From positions 62,001 to 126,000 of the forward strand of contig NZ_JAPZVQ010000012.1 in assembly GCF_027622945.1 (NCBI RefSeq): a stretch of DNA of 64,000 bases, written 5' to 3'. Of this stretch, positions 53,223 through 60,119 are shown in pieces (within the stretch, counting starts at the first letter, position 1; every line of letters begins with the position of its first letter). Position numbers and translations under genes: made by a program. The notes under the pieces are model-generated. The model ran no database searches. It was not told the DNA's origin and worked only from the letters and a program-made list of their open reading frames with translations. The DNA is from Glycomyces lechevalierae. Lineage in GTDB: Bacteria > Actinomycetota > Actinomycetes > Mycobacteriales > Micromonosporaceae.

Positions 53223-53660
53223 ATGGTCCCCATCATCACCCTCGCCGCCGTCACCCTCCTCGCCCGCCTCACCGGCGTCATCGGCGTCGACGCCCTCGAC
53301 TGGCAGACCTCCCTGCGCATCGGCTTCGCCGCGATGTTCCTGGTCACCGGCGCGGTCCACTTCGTCCCCAAGTTCCGCGACGACATGATCCGCATGATCC
53401 CCGAGCAGCTCCCGCAGCCCGCCGCACTCGTCGCCGTCACCGGCGTCCTCGAGATCGCCGGCGCCGTGGGCCTCCTCATCCCCGCCACCGCCCCGGCCGC
53501 CGCGATCGGCCTCGCGCTGCTCCTGCTCGCGATGTTCCCCGCGAACGTCTCCGCCGCCCGCCGCGGCGTCCCCCTCGCCGGGAAGCCCGCCACCCCGCTC
53601 GGCATCCGCACCGCCGAGCAGGTCCTCTTCATCGGCCTCGCCGTCCTCGCCGCCCTCTGA
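53223..53660 (+). CDS. DoxX-family small membrane protein
   Basis: The 145-residue protein has four helices (VPIITLAAVTLLARLTGVI, IGFAAMFLVTGAVHFVPKF, LVAVTGVLEIAGAVGLLIPA, IGLALLLLAMFPANVSAA). The DoxX-like pattern with VTGxxHF and LEIxGAxGLL matches actinobacterial members, some tied to oxidative or thiol stress. I chose ATG at 53223, with GAGAAAGG upstream, rather than 53157, because the upstream part overlaps the second operator. A perfect terminator follows. Confidence 0.82.
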   Translation: MVPIITLAAVTLLARLTGVIGVDALDWQTSLRIGFAAMFLVTGAVHFVPKFRDDMIRMIPEQLPQPAALVAVTGVLEIAGAVGLLIPATAPAAAIGLALLLLAMFPANVSAARRGVPLAGKPATPLGIRTAEQVLFIGLAVLAAL

Positions 53661-53684
53661 GGCGGCGCGGGGGAGCGGGCACAC

Positions 53685-53719
53685 CGAAGGCCCCGAACCG
53701 GTCCGGTTCGGGGCCTTCG
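53685..53719 (+). terminator. Terminator after the DoxX gene
   Basis: A 16-bp perfect stem (arms 53685-53700 and 53704-53719) lies 24 bp after the stop and directly before the transposon. It lacks a T-run and can work in both directions. Confidence 0.85.
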
Positions 53720-53722
53720 CCG

Positions 53723-53727
53723 TACGT
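53723..53727. repeat. Target-site duplication, left copy (TACGT)
   Basis: TACGT directly precedes the outer end of the left inverted repeat. The same five bases directly follow the outer end of the right repeat at 63233. Five bp is the duplication length of Tn3-family elements. Confidence 0.85.
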
Positions 53728-53765
53728 GGCCTGCCGGTAGTAATCAGGAAAAAAACAACGCTAAG
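53728..53765 (+). repeat. Transposon terminal inverted repeat A (outer left end)
   Basis: This 38-bp repeat begins GGCCTGCCGGTAGTAATCAG and ends CAACGCTAAG. It matches the right end D except for two outer bases and one A in the A-run. Its length is that of Tn3-family repeats, though it does not begin with GGGG. Confidence 0.88.
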
Positions 53766-53791
53766 CGCGGTCGCTGGTCAGAGCGTTGACG

Positions 53792-54031
53792 TTAGGCCCG
53801 GGTGAGGACGGCGGCGAGGGCGAGGTCGCAGGCGGCGGCGTGTAGCTCCTCGGTGATGGGCACGCCGTGGTTGCGGAACAGGCCGATGATCTCGAGGGCG
53901 ACGGGCTCGGCCTCGTACTCGACGCGGGAGAGACCGTACCTCGTGAAGGTGCGCACCGCATCAGGCGGGAGGCGGACCTCGACGCCGGTGGCGCGGTAGG
54001 CGTCGGGGCTGGCGAACTCCTCGTCCTCCAT
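53792..54031 (-). CDS. Accessory ORF 1 of the transposon (unknown function)
   Basis: The 79-residue protein begins MEDEEFASPDAYRATGVEV, followed by RLPPDAVRTFTRYG and a helical end (ALEIIGLFRNHGVPITEELH). Its ATG overlaps the stop codon of the truncated resolvase (ATGA), so it was translated together with the resolvase. Two related copies, at 57240 and in the N-terminus of the HNH protein, occupy the same place beside the other left ends. It may assist recombination or mark a cargo slot. I recognise no known family. Confidence 0.65.
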   Translation of the reverse strand: MEDEEFASPDAYRATGVEVRLPPDAVRTFTRYGLSRVEYEAEPVALEIIGLFRNHGVPITEELHAAACDLALAAVLTRA

Positions 54032-54437
54032 CACACAGCCCCTTCGGCTGGCGCGGCTTCGAGGGTCTGGCGCCCGGCGGCGCGGAGCTCCTTGAGGTCG
54101 GGGATGTGGTTGTAGAGGGTGCCGACGCTGACGCCGAGGAGGTCGGCGATGGATTCGACGGACCGCTCGGGGTTGGGCAGCAGGTCCCGGGCCGCGGCAA
54201 GGAGCTTGGCGTCGACCACCGTGGGCCGGCCTCCCGTGCGGCCTTGCGCCTTGGTGGCGTCCAGCCCTTCGCGGTTGTTCTCGACGATGAGCTCGCGGAC
54301 AAACTCGGCCAGGGCCGCGAAGACGTGGAGGACCAGACGCCCACCGGGCGTGGAGGTGTCGATGCCCTCCTTCATGGAGGTGAAGCCGACGCCTTGCCGC
54401 TTCAACTCGGCGACAAGCGCGATGAGGTCCTAGAGCG
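54031..54437 (-). pseudogene. 5'-truncated Tn3-type resolvase gene, copy 1
   Basis: The remaining 133 codons match the C-terminal 60% of the intact resolvase at 58234 (GFTSMKEGIDTSTPGGRLVL and GRPTVVDAKLLAAARDLLP), including the C-terminal helix-turn-helix. The catalytic serine part is missing. At the break, a CAG codon of the intact copy corresponds to TAG here (54432-54430), and homology ends about 54437. The gene was cut when the adjacent cargo region was acquired. Confidence 0.85.
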
Positions 54438-54753
54438 GGGGCAAACAGAAATACACCTGAAACAGGCAACCATCCATACTGGAGGTTTTGATGGCTGTCG
54501 TCCCGAGGTGGCGGCGTTTGGAGTGCCGGTGCAGGATCCTTCACCCAGATCGTGCCCTCCTTCCAGGGACTGAGTCGACCCCACTGCGATCCGCCTGCGC
54601 CGCCGCGCCAGACCACCCAGATTCAGCAAGCTCAGCTGTTACGTGTGACAAAGCATTTGCGCGCCAACGCCGTCCTCGAATAGCTTCCTCATGGGCCACA
54701 GACGGTGTCATCGACCGATCACGCCAAGGCCAGATCGATGGACAGGAGCGACT
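54438..54753. other. Gap between truncated resolvase and methyltransferase gene
   Basis: These 316 bp have lower GC and less coding bias than the surroundings and contain no supported gene. The methyltransferase has AGGAG just before its ATG, so its promoter probably lies here. The joint with the resolvase remnant (about 54437) is a recombination breakpoint. Confidence 0.45.
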
Positions 54754-55590
54754 ATGGCGGACGAGGCGTTTCTCTCGCGCAGCTACGAGGCCTTCGCGGA
54801 GATCGAGGAGGAATTCAAGGACGTCCTGGATCAAAGTCTCGATCCTCGCGGCCCCGATCTGCTCTATGACGTCGCGGCGGAGCTTGCGCTTGTCCCCGGC
54901 GCATCCGTCCTTGATGTCGGGTGCGGCGAAGGACGGCACACTCTGGAACTGGCAAGGCGTTTCGGATGGCAAGTTCGGGGCGTCGATCCCGTGAAACGTC
55001 ACGTCGAGCTCGCCGTACAGGACCTCGCCCACCACGCAAACGACAATCCCGCATTCCAGAGCGCCGTGACATTCGAGTTGGGGACCGCCGAAGACCTCCC
55101 ATCTCTCGCCGCGGCGGTGGATCTGATCTGGTGCCGCGATGTGCTCGTCCACGTCGAGGATCTCGCAGCGGCCTTTGCTGAGTTTCGCCGCGTGCTCGTC
55201 CCGGGCGGTCAGGTGCTGATCTACCAGATGTTCTGCACCGATCGGATGGAGCCGAACGAGGCGTCCTGGCTGTTGCCCACGATGGGCTGCGTGCCCGCGA
55301 ACATGGACCCTGAGCGCGCGGAGGCCGCGATGCGCCGGGTGGGCTTGCGGATCGACCAGCGCATCGTTCTCGGCACCGAATGGGGCCAGTACGGCCAGGA
55401 GCACACAGGCAAAGGAGCGCGGAACCTGCTGCACGCGGCCCGGCTACTGCACGAACCGGACCGCTACATCCGCAGCTTCGGCCAGGACAACTACGACATC
55501 GCGCTCGGCGACTGTCTCTGGCACGTCTACCGCCTCATCGGCAAACTCAGCGACCGCATCTACCTGTTGTCCGCGCCCGCTGAAGCTTGA
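54754..55590 (+). CDS. SAM-dependent methyltransferase (transposon cargo)
   Basis: The 278-residue class I methyltransferase has motif I ASVLDVGCGEGRHTLEL (about residues 50-66), an acidic strand end VRGVDPVKRH, motif II/III region VDLIWCRDVLVHVEDL and LVPGGQVLIYQMF. Its substrate is unknown; the layout with VLVHV and a C-terminal helical cap resembles small-molecule methyltransferases. AGGAG lies 6 nt before the ATG. Codon use is less GC-biased than in host genes. It lies between the truncated resolvase and an inner left end, so it is cargo. Confidence 0.85.
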   Translation: MADEAFLSRSYEAFAEIEEEFKDVLDQSLDPRGPDLLYDVAAELALVPGASVLDVGCGEGRHTLELARRFGWQVRGVDPVKRHVELAVQDLAHHANDNPAFQSAVTFELGTAEDLPSLAAAVDLIWCRDVLVHVEDLAAAFAEFRRVLVPGGQVLIYQMFCTDRMEPNEASWLLPTMGCVPANMDPERAEAAMRRVGLRIDQRIVLGTEWGQYGQEHTGKGARNLLHAARLLHEPDRYIRSFGQDNYDIALGDCLWHVYRLIGKLSDRIYLLSAPAEA

Positions 55591-55633
55591 ACTGGGGTCA
55601 GAACCACCGAGCTCGACCTGACAGCGCTACCTC

Positions 55634-55652
55634 GGCCTGCCGGAAGTAATCG
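55634..55652 (+). repeat. Partial or diverged left-end repeat E
   Basis: GGCCTGCCGGAAGTAATC matches the outer 18 bp of repeat A with one change, in the same orientation, and then diverges (the expected A-run is replaced by GTCAGCGCT). It is either the end of a related element or a broken left end. Confidence 0.6.
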
Positions 55653-55687
55653 TCAGCGCTCATAACAAGGAGCTGCGGCCGGAACGA

Positions 55688-56296
55688 CTAGTCTTCCTGG
55701 TTCCTTAGCTCCTCAAGCGAGGGCTCCGGCGTTTCGTACGCGATGACTTCGCATTCAAGGAATTCAGGCGTGTCGTAATCCTCCGCATCCGCGTTGCCAA
55801 GCAGGTCGACGCAGCGCGTGTACTCTTCGTGATAGTCAACGAACACCTGTAGCTCTTCCTCGGTGACGGGTTCATTCATGAGGTCCTCGTAGTAGTCGCA
55901 GATCTCGTCCTCAGGTGCTATGAGCCAGTCTTCGCACATCTTGTAGCCCGAAGGCAATGGCGATTCCGTCTCTGTGGACTCGTCCTCGGGCAACAGGTCG
56001 CCGAGATCCCCGCCTTCACCGGATTCTTCCATCTCTCGCGAGATGTCCTCCAGCTCCTCAAGCGAATATGCCTTGTCAGGATCGGTGCCTCCCCACAGGC
56101 AGGCAGGGCCGATGTTGCTCTCAAAACCTGGCTCGCTGAACGCATGAGCCATCCACTCTTCGCAGGTCTTCCGCTCGGGCCGTATCGCGATCGTCACCGC
56201 GATAATCCCGATCAGGAGGACCAGGGCCGCGCCCGAGATAATGAGTATCTTCTTGCCCCTCGTCGAAGACGCGAAGGAACGGAACCGGCTTGTCAT
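55688..56296 (-). CDS. Membrane-anchored acidic protein of unknown function (transposon cargo)
   Basis: The 202-residue protein has a basic N-terminus and a single membrane helix (ILIISGAALVLLIGIIAVTI, about residues 17-36). An acidic extracellular part follows (LEELEDISREMEESGEGGDL) with five or more cysteines (for example KTCEEWM, GPACLWG, KMCEDWL, DEICDYYEDL) that could form disulfides. The repeated C-x-x-W-type unit (TCEEWM/MCEDWL) suggests an internal duplication. There is no known family. It is convergent with the methyltransferase and lies inside the transposon. Confidence 0.6.
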   Translation of the reverse strand: MTSRFRSFASSTRGKKILIISGAALVLLIGIIAVTIAIRPERKTCEEWMAHAFSEPGFESNIGPACLWGGTDPDKAYSLEELEDISREMEESGEGGDLGDLLPEDESTETESPLPSGYKMCEDWLIAPEDEICDYYEDLMNEPVTEEELQVFVDYHEEYTRCVDLLGNADAEDYDTPEFLECEVIAYETPEPSLEELRNQED

Positions 56297-56752
56297 CGTT
56301 GTCTTCCTCTCCAGTCAGGCCCCTTCGCAGACGTCAAGCAATCGGACCTCTGCGTAATGTGACGGCTGCGAACTAGGGACGAACTGCTGATCTCGACGAC
56401 TGGTCGACCGCATTGACAGTGACACTTCGAGCATCGTCGAGGGCTCATTACGGACTGCAAGCCCTACGAAGCGCCACTACGACCTGCCGCGGCCGCTCCA
56501 TTGGGTCAGTGTCCCGCAGCAAAATTACGGGGGGACCGGATCCGCGTATTCGTATTTTTGGCAAGAAAGATGCCGATAGCGCATACAACCGGTGTTGAGC
56601 CTCCATTGGCCCGCCGGTAGTAATCGGCAAAAAACTACGCTAAGCGCGGTTGCTGGTCAGAGCGGTGACGTTCGGCTTGGGTGAGGAAGAGGTCGCTTGG
56701 CAGTGCGAGGCTTCAGCACCGAAGCCGCCTCTCGAGGGTTGATCATGGGTGG
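56297..56752. other. Gap with inner left end B and remnant of an accessory ORF
   Basis: No gene is supported in 56297-56607. The TIR copy B occupies 56608-56644. Bases 56645-56686 match the sequence that follows repeat A, including the 3' end of accessory ORF 1, then homology stops. The PIN-like gene follows. Confidence 0.6.
56608..56644 (+). repeat. Inner left-end repeat B
   Basis: This 37-bp copy begins GGCCCGCCGGTAGTAATCGG and ends CTACGCTAAG, differing from A at a few positions. It is in the same orientation as A. Confidence 0.85.
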
Positions 56753-57355
56753 ATGCTGAATCTGACATGGGACACCAACTGCCTAATCACGATCGAGAGT
56801 GACGACCCGAGGAGGGCGGCCGACAAGGTCGCGCTCCAGCACCTGCTGAGCCTCCACGATCAGGAACAGGTGCGAATCAGGCTGTCGGCCGGCACGGCCG
56901 CTGAGTTGCAGCCCGACCGGACCTATCTACAGAACTTGCAGCGCTTCCAGGACCGTCGCACGAAAGCCGGACTCGGGCACCTGGAGCTTCTACACGCGCC
57001 CGCACGGTTGGACATGGCCTTCCTTCGCCACATGGTGCTGGTAGATGACGACTTTGATGCAGAGATCAGGTCCATGTTCGCGGAGATGTTCCCAGGTGAG
57101 TCGTACGACCCGCCCGCCGATTTCGACGAGACGTCCCCTGCGACGCAAGCGTGGAGGAACAAGATCATCGACGTCGAGATGTACTGGAGCCATATCAAGA
57201 ACGACGGCCACCTGTTCGTCACCAGGAACTCCAGAGACTTCATCGATGACGGCCGCAGGGAACGTCTTCTGGAGTTGTTTGGTGGACGTGGGATCGAAGT
57301 CCCCACCGACGCGGTGGGCTGGGTAAGTCAGAACCTCCGGGACTCAGAGCGTTGA
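56753..57355 (+). CDS. PIN-domain-like protein (transposon cargo)
   Basis: The 200-residue protein starts NLTWDTNCLITIESDD, the strand-Asp-x-Asn pattern of PIN ribonuclease domains. It ends with NDGHLFVTRNSRDFIDDGRR, matching the strand plus Asp of the PIN C-terminal part (as in ...VTRNxxDF). The middle is longer than in VapC toxins. No antitoxin gene is adjacent. I chose ATG at 56753 because the PIN pattern begins there. The gene is flanked by a 27-29-bp imperfect direct repeat (56657-56685 and 57344-57370), and its last codons lie in the second copy, so it looks inserted. Confidence 0.6.
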   Translation: MLNLTWDTNCLITIESDDPRRAADKVALQHLLSLHDQEQVRIRLSAGTAAELQPDRTYLQNLQRFQDRRTKAGLGHLELLHAPARLDMAFLRHMVLVDDDFDAEIRSMFAEMFPGESYDPPADFDETSPATQAWRNKIIDVEMYWSHIKNDGHLFVTRNSRDFIDDGRRERLLELFGGRGIEVPTDAVGWVSQNLRDSER

Positions 57356-57593
57356 CGTTCAGCTGGGTAAGCGCTGCGGCGAAGGCGAGGTCGCCAGCCG
57401 CGACGCAGAGCTCGTCGGTGACGTGGATGCCGTGGTTGCGGAAGAGGCCGACGATCTCGAGGGCAATGGTCTCGGCCTCGTACTCGGCGCGAGACTGCGT
57501 CTGCCTCGCGAAGGTACGCACGACCTTCGGCGGGAGCTGCACTTCAGCGCCGACCGCACGGTAGGCGTCAGGGCTGGTGAACTCATCTTCCAT
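57240..57593 (-). CDS. Accessory ORF 2 of the transposon
   Basis: The first 78 residues match accessory ORF 1 (EDEFTSPDAYRAVGAEV, RTFARQTQSRAEYEAE, LFRNHGIHVTDEL). The stop codon at the matching place has been lost, so the frame runs on for about 39 codons across the joint with the PIN-like gene's 3' end. It begins at the stop codon of a resolvase remnant (ATGA). It is possibly still translated but with a foreign tail. Confidence 0.5.
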   Translation of the reverse strand: MEDEFTSPDAYRAVGAEVQLPPKVVRTFARQTQSRAEYEAETIALEIVGLFRNHGIHVTDELCVAAGDLAFAAALTQLNVNALSPGGSDLPSPPRRWGLRSHVHQTTPEDVPCGRHR

Positions 57594-57624
57594 CACGAAA
57601 CCCCTTCGGCTGGTGCGGCTTCGA
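57593..57624 (-). pseudogene. 3' remnant of resolvase copy 2
   Basis: Thirty-two bases encode EAAPAEGVS-stop, matching the C-terminus of resolvase copy 1 (EAAPAEGAV). They are cut exactly where left-end repeat C begins at 57625, showing that a related element inserted into, or recombined within, this resolvase gene. Confidence 0.75.
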
Positions 57625-58234
57625 GGCCTGCCAGTGTAGTAATCAGGAAAAACAACGCTAAGCGCGACTGCTGGTCGGAGCGTTGGAGCCCGCCGTGGTC
57701 GGTCGCTCCTGGCCGCCGCTCGGTCTCCCAGACGTTGCACCACAAACACGCCCAGGCGAGGTTCTCCAAGTCGTTCGTGCCGCCGTCGAGGATTCCCACC
57801 CGGTGATCGAGCGATCCGATGCGCCGACCGACCATCGCCCACGGCATCGGCCGCCCGTCATGACCAGTAGGGCGCCGCTCCAACGCGAGCGACCCGCAGT
57901 AGACGCAGCGCCCCTGCGCGCCCTCGGCGACCTGCCACACCTCCAGCGGGGTCACTCTCCGCTCCGGTCGGCCGGACATGAGGCGCTCACGGCTCGCCGT
58001 CTTCGCCTTGACGCGGCACCACTGGAGACGTTCGCGCTCGGTCGTGCGGGCGAGGTAGTCCTCCCAGGAGGTGTAGACCGGGGCTGGTAGTTCGACGCCG
58101 ACTTCCTCTGCGGGGGCTTCGAACCCAGGGCGAGACTGCCAGGCCTCCGTGAAGGCGCGCACCTCATTCGGTGAGGGCCGGGCCGCGCTATTGGTGGGGC
58201 GGTCGGTATCAGGGCTGGTGACCTCTTCCTCCAT
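57593..58234 (-). CDS. HNH nuclease with accessory-ORF N-terminus (transposon cargo)
   Basis: The 213-residue protein has three parts. Residues 1-40 match the N-terminus of accessory ORFs 1 and 2 (EEEVTSPDTDRP and PNEVRAFTEAW). Residues about 55-175 hold an HNH/McrA-like nuclease domain with C-x2-C (GRCVYCGS, C110/C113), the core GSLDHRVGIL (H144), GGTNDLENLAWAC and a second C-x2-C (C163/C166). The last 25 residues are encoded by inverted repeat C and the resolvase remnant (RLALFFLITT, EAAPAEGVS), so the original stop is gone. The ATG overlaps the stop of the intact resolvase (ATGA). DNA cleavage is probable; its target is unknown. Confidence 0.75.
   Translation of the reverse strand: MEEEVTSPDTDRPTNSAARPSPNEVRAFTEAWQSRPGFEAPAEEVGVELPAPVYTSWEDYLARTTERERLQWCRVKAKTASRERLMSGRPERRVTPLEVWQVAEGAQGRCVYCGSLALERRPTGHDGRPMPWAMVGRRIGSLDHRVGILDGGTNDLENLAWACLWCNVWETERRPGATDHGGLQRSDQQSRLALFFLITTLAGLEAAPAEGVS
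57625..57662 (+). repeat. Inner left-end repeat C
   Basis: This 38-bp copy begins GGCCTGCCAGTGTAGTAATC and ends CAACGCTAAG, in the same orientation as A and B. It interrupts resolvase copy 2. With right end D it would define a 5.6-kb element. Confidence 0.87.
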
Positions 58235-58911
58235 CACGTGGCGCTTTCACTCGCTGCGGCTTCGATGGCCTGCCGTCCGGCGGCGCGGAGCTCCTTGAGG
58301 TCGGGGATGTGGTTGTAGAGGTTGCCGACGCTGACCTGGAGCAGTTCGGCGATCGACTCGACGGACCGGTCGGGGTTGGGCAGGAGGTCGCGGGCGGCTG
58401 CGAGGAGCTTGGGGTCGACCACGGTGGGGCGCCCGCCCTTGCGGCCGGCGGCGCGCGCGGTGGCGAGGCCTTCGCGGGTGCCTTCGATGATGAGCTCGCG
58501 AACGAACTGCGCGAGGGCGGCGAAGATGTGGAACACGAGCCGCCCGCCCGGCGTGGTGGTGTCGATGCCCTCCTTGATGGAGGTGAAGCCGACATGCTGC
58601 TGCTTGAGATCTTCGACGAGGGTGACGAGGTCCTGGAGGGACCGGCCGAACCGGTCGAGCCGGGTGACGACCACGGTGTCCCCGGGCTCGGCGAAGTCGA
58701 AGGTGTCGGCCAGGCCGGGCCGGTCGGCGTTCTTGCCCGAGAGCTTGTCGCTGAAGATCCGGCGGCACCCGTGGCGGCGCAGCGCCTCGATCTGGGAGTC
58801 GAGGTTCTGGTCCCGGGTGGACACGCGCGCGTAGCCGATGAGGATGCCCGAGACCGGGACGGGCAGGAGCAGTTCGCCGGGGTCGGCGGGCCTCGGGGCG
58901 AGGTCGGTCAC
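58234..58911 (-). CDS. tnpR: Serine resolvase of the Tn3-family element
   Basis: The 225-residue site-specific recombinase resolves cointegrates at res. The catalytic serine lies in GYARVSTRDQNL (about S31), followed by DKLSGKNADRPGL, DTVVVTRLDRFGRSLQDL and GIDTTTPGGRLVFHIFAALA. The C-terminal helix-turn-helix contains NPDRSVESIAELLQVS. About 23 extra residues precede the usual start. The stop overlaps the HNH gene start (ATGA). It is the only intact one of three resolvase copies in the element. Confidence 0.93.
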   Translation of the reverse strand: MTDLAPRPADPGELLLPVPVSGILIGYARVSTRDQNLDSQIEALRRHGCRRIFSDKLSGKNADRPGLADTFDFAEPGDTVVVTRLDRFGRSLQDLVTLVEDLKQQHVGFTSIKEGIDTTTPGGRLVFHIFAALAQFVRELIIEGTREGLATARAAGRKGGRPTVVDPKLLAAARDLLPNPDRSVESIAELLQVSVGNLYNHIPDLKELRAAGRQAIEAAASESAT

Positions 58912-58933
58912 CTCCCCAGGCTACGGGTCGGCC

Positions 58934-59060
58934 TCAGAAAGGGTCGAACCGGGTTTCTGAAGGCGTTCTGACGCTCGGAGTTGTTGAGGCCGAATCGGGC
59001 CGGAATCGGGCGCGCGACCACGCCGGAGCCGATCCCTCAGCAATCGATCGTTTTCTGACG
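58934..59060. promoter_or_regulatory. Candidate res site of the transposon
   Basis: Upstream of tnpR lies a perfect inverted repeat TCAGAAA-N13-TTTCTGA (58934-58960), followed by related TTCTGA words at 58966 and 59053. Repeated resolvase half-sites in this place are expected for res (sites I to III). The crossover dinucleotide cannot be named. Confidence 0.5.
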
Positions 59061-59117
59061 GAGGCTTGCCGAGCGCATAGCTCTGCGGGAAGGCATCGCT
59101 GGTGCGAAGCTCAACGT

Positions 59118-59612
59118 ATGAACGAAGGTGACGACATCGATGATTCCAGTAGCGCTGCTGACTTCGACGTGCGTGTCACCGTCGGCCCGATGCGGGCTGC
59201 CGGCGTCGTGTCACGGCGGTCGTCTAGCCTCCCTGACAGCGTCGATGCCGTAGAAGCTGCAATGAAGGCCCAAGGTCTCAGAGTCGAGCTGGTGCCTCCC
59301 GAAACCGAAGTTCGGGGAGGCCGGGACATCTTTGAGATCGTTCTTCCCACTGTGGTGGTCTTGAAGGACATCGGGCTTGGCGTCATCGCGAGTGCCTTGT
59401 GGGATGCCATCAAGGTGCTGCGAGGGACCCCCGCGGGCGAGGGGAGGAGTGTTCGCCTGGACATCACGTTCCGCCCCAACGGCAAGGTGAAGCGTTTTAG
59501 AGGCCCCTGCGACCCGCTTACCGTTGAGGCGCTTCAGATGGTGCTCGATAGTCAGGCGGTCGAGGTGGATCCGCGCGATGATGAACCCCCGAGAGGGTCC
59601 CTACGCCTGTAG
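59118..59612 (+). CDS. Unknown protein (transposon cargo)
   Basis: The 164-residue protein begins with an acidic stretch. Two short strands follow (DFDVRVTVGP, LRVELVPPET), then a hydrophobic helix (TVVVLKDIGLGVIASALWDA), then strands VRLDITFRPNGKVKRFRGP. The pattern of a hydrophobic helix followed by a beta domain recalls small effector-associated proteins of actinobacteria, but I cannot name a family. It lies between res and the small ORF upstream of the transposase end. Confidence 0.5.
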   Translation: MNEGDDIDDSSSAADFDVRVTVGPMRAAGVVSRRSSSLPDSVDAVEAAMKAQGLRVELVPPETEVRGGRDIFEIVLPTVVVLKDIGLGVIASALWDAIKVLRGTPAGEGRSVRLDITFRPNGKVKRFRGPCDPLTVEALQMVLDSQAVEVDPRDDEPPRGSLRL

Positions 59613-59690
59613 CGGTTGACAGCGAGCCAACGGGACTTCCGTAAGACCGCGGCGTCCCCGGTGAGACGACCGGAGCGCCGCGGCACATCG

Positions 59691-59843
59691 TTACCCGACC
59701 AGGCGATCCCACACGACCGCAGCCGCCTCGACGACCTTGACGATGCCGGCTATGAACACCGTGGCGGTGCCGAACCGCTTCGCTTTCTGCACGAAATGGG
59801 CCACAAGCTGGTGACGGTCTCGTGTGAAGCGGATACGCTTCAT
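59691..59843 (-). CDS. Small 50-residue membrane-active or membrane protein (transposon)
   Basis: A short ORF has a very strong ribosome site (GGGAGGAACCA before ATG). It encodes a basic N-terminal half (MKRIRFTRDRHQLVAHFVQ) and a hydrophobic helix (FGTATVFIAGIVKVVEAAAV). This make-up fits a small membrane peptide, possibly toxic. It lies just after the presumed transposase terminator, on the same strand. There is no known match. Confidence 0.5.
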   Translation of the reverse strand: MKRIRFTRDRHQLVAHFVQKAKRFGTATVFIAGIVKVVEAAAVVWDRLVG

Positions 59844-59931
59844 TGGTTCCTCCCTAGTTGGAGTGACTGGAATGAAGATCCGCCCGGATCGATTGGTACC
59901 CGCCCGGACGGATCGCATGACATAGAGAAAC

Positions 59932-59969
59932 GACGAGAGGACGGACCCACAGGGTCTCGTCCTCTCGTC
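59932..59969 (-). terminator. Long hairpin after the transposase gene
   Basis: A 17-bp stem with one bulged T (arms 59932-59948 and 59952-59969, loop ACA) is followed on the minus strand by GTTTCTC. It probably terminates tnpA transcription. Confidence 0.75.
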
Positions 59970-60119
59970 ATCTCGTCATGTGCGGCATGGCCGCTGAGGG
60001 CAAATGTACGCCTCGATCGCCCCGTTGTCCAACCGGCGCTGTCCAGTGTGGCTGTGGCTACTCGGCAACCGCGTTCCTGCTTGCGGCACTGCGGTTTCAG
60101 TACCTCTTTGGTTGCTTGG

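Noticed and set aside
55634..55670. A fourth complete left-end repeat
   Set aside because: Only the outer 18 bp match. The A-run and inner part are different, so it is listed as partial.
56753..58234. A phage-defence island (PIN plus HNH nuclease)
   Set aside because: The two nuclease-like genes sit beside different transposon ends and are not an operon. No known defence partner genes are present, so a defence role is not supported.
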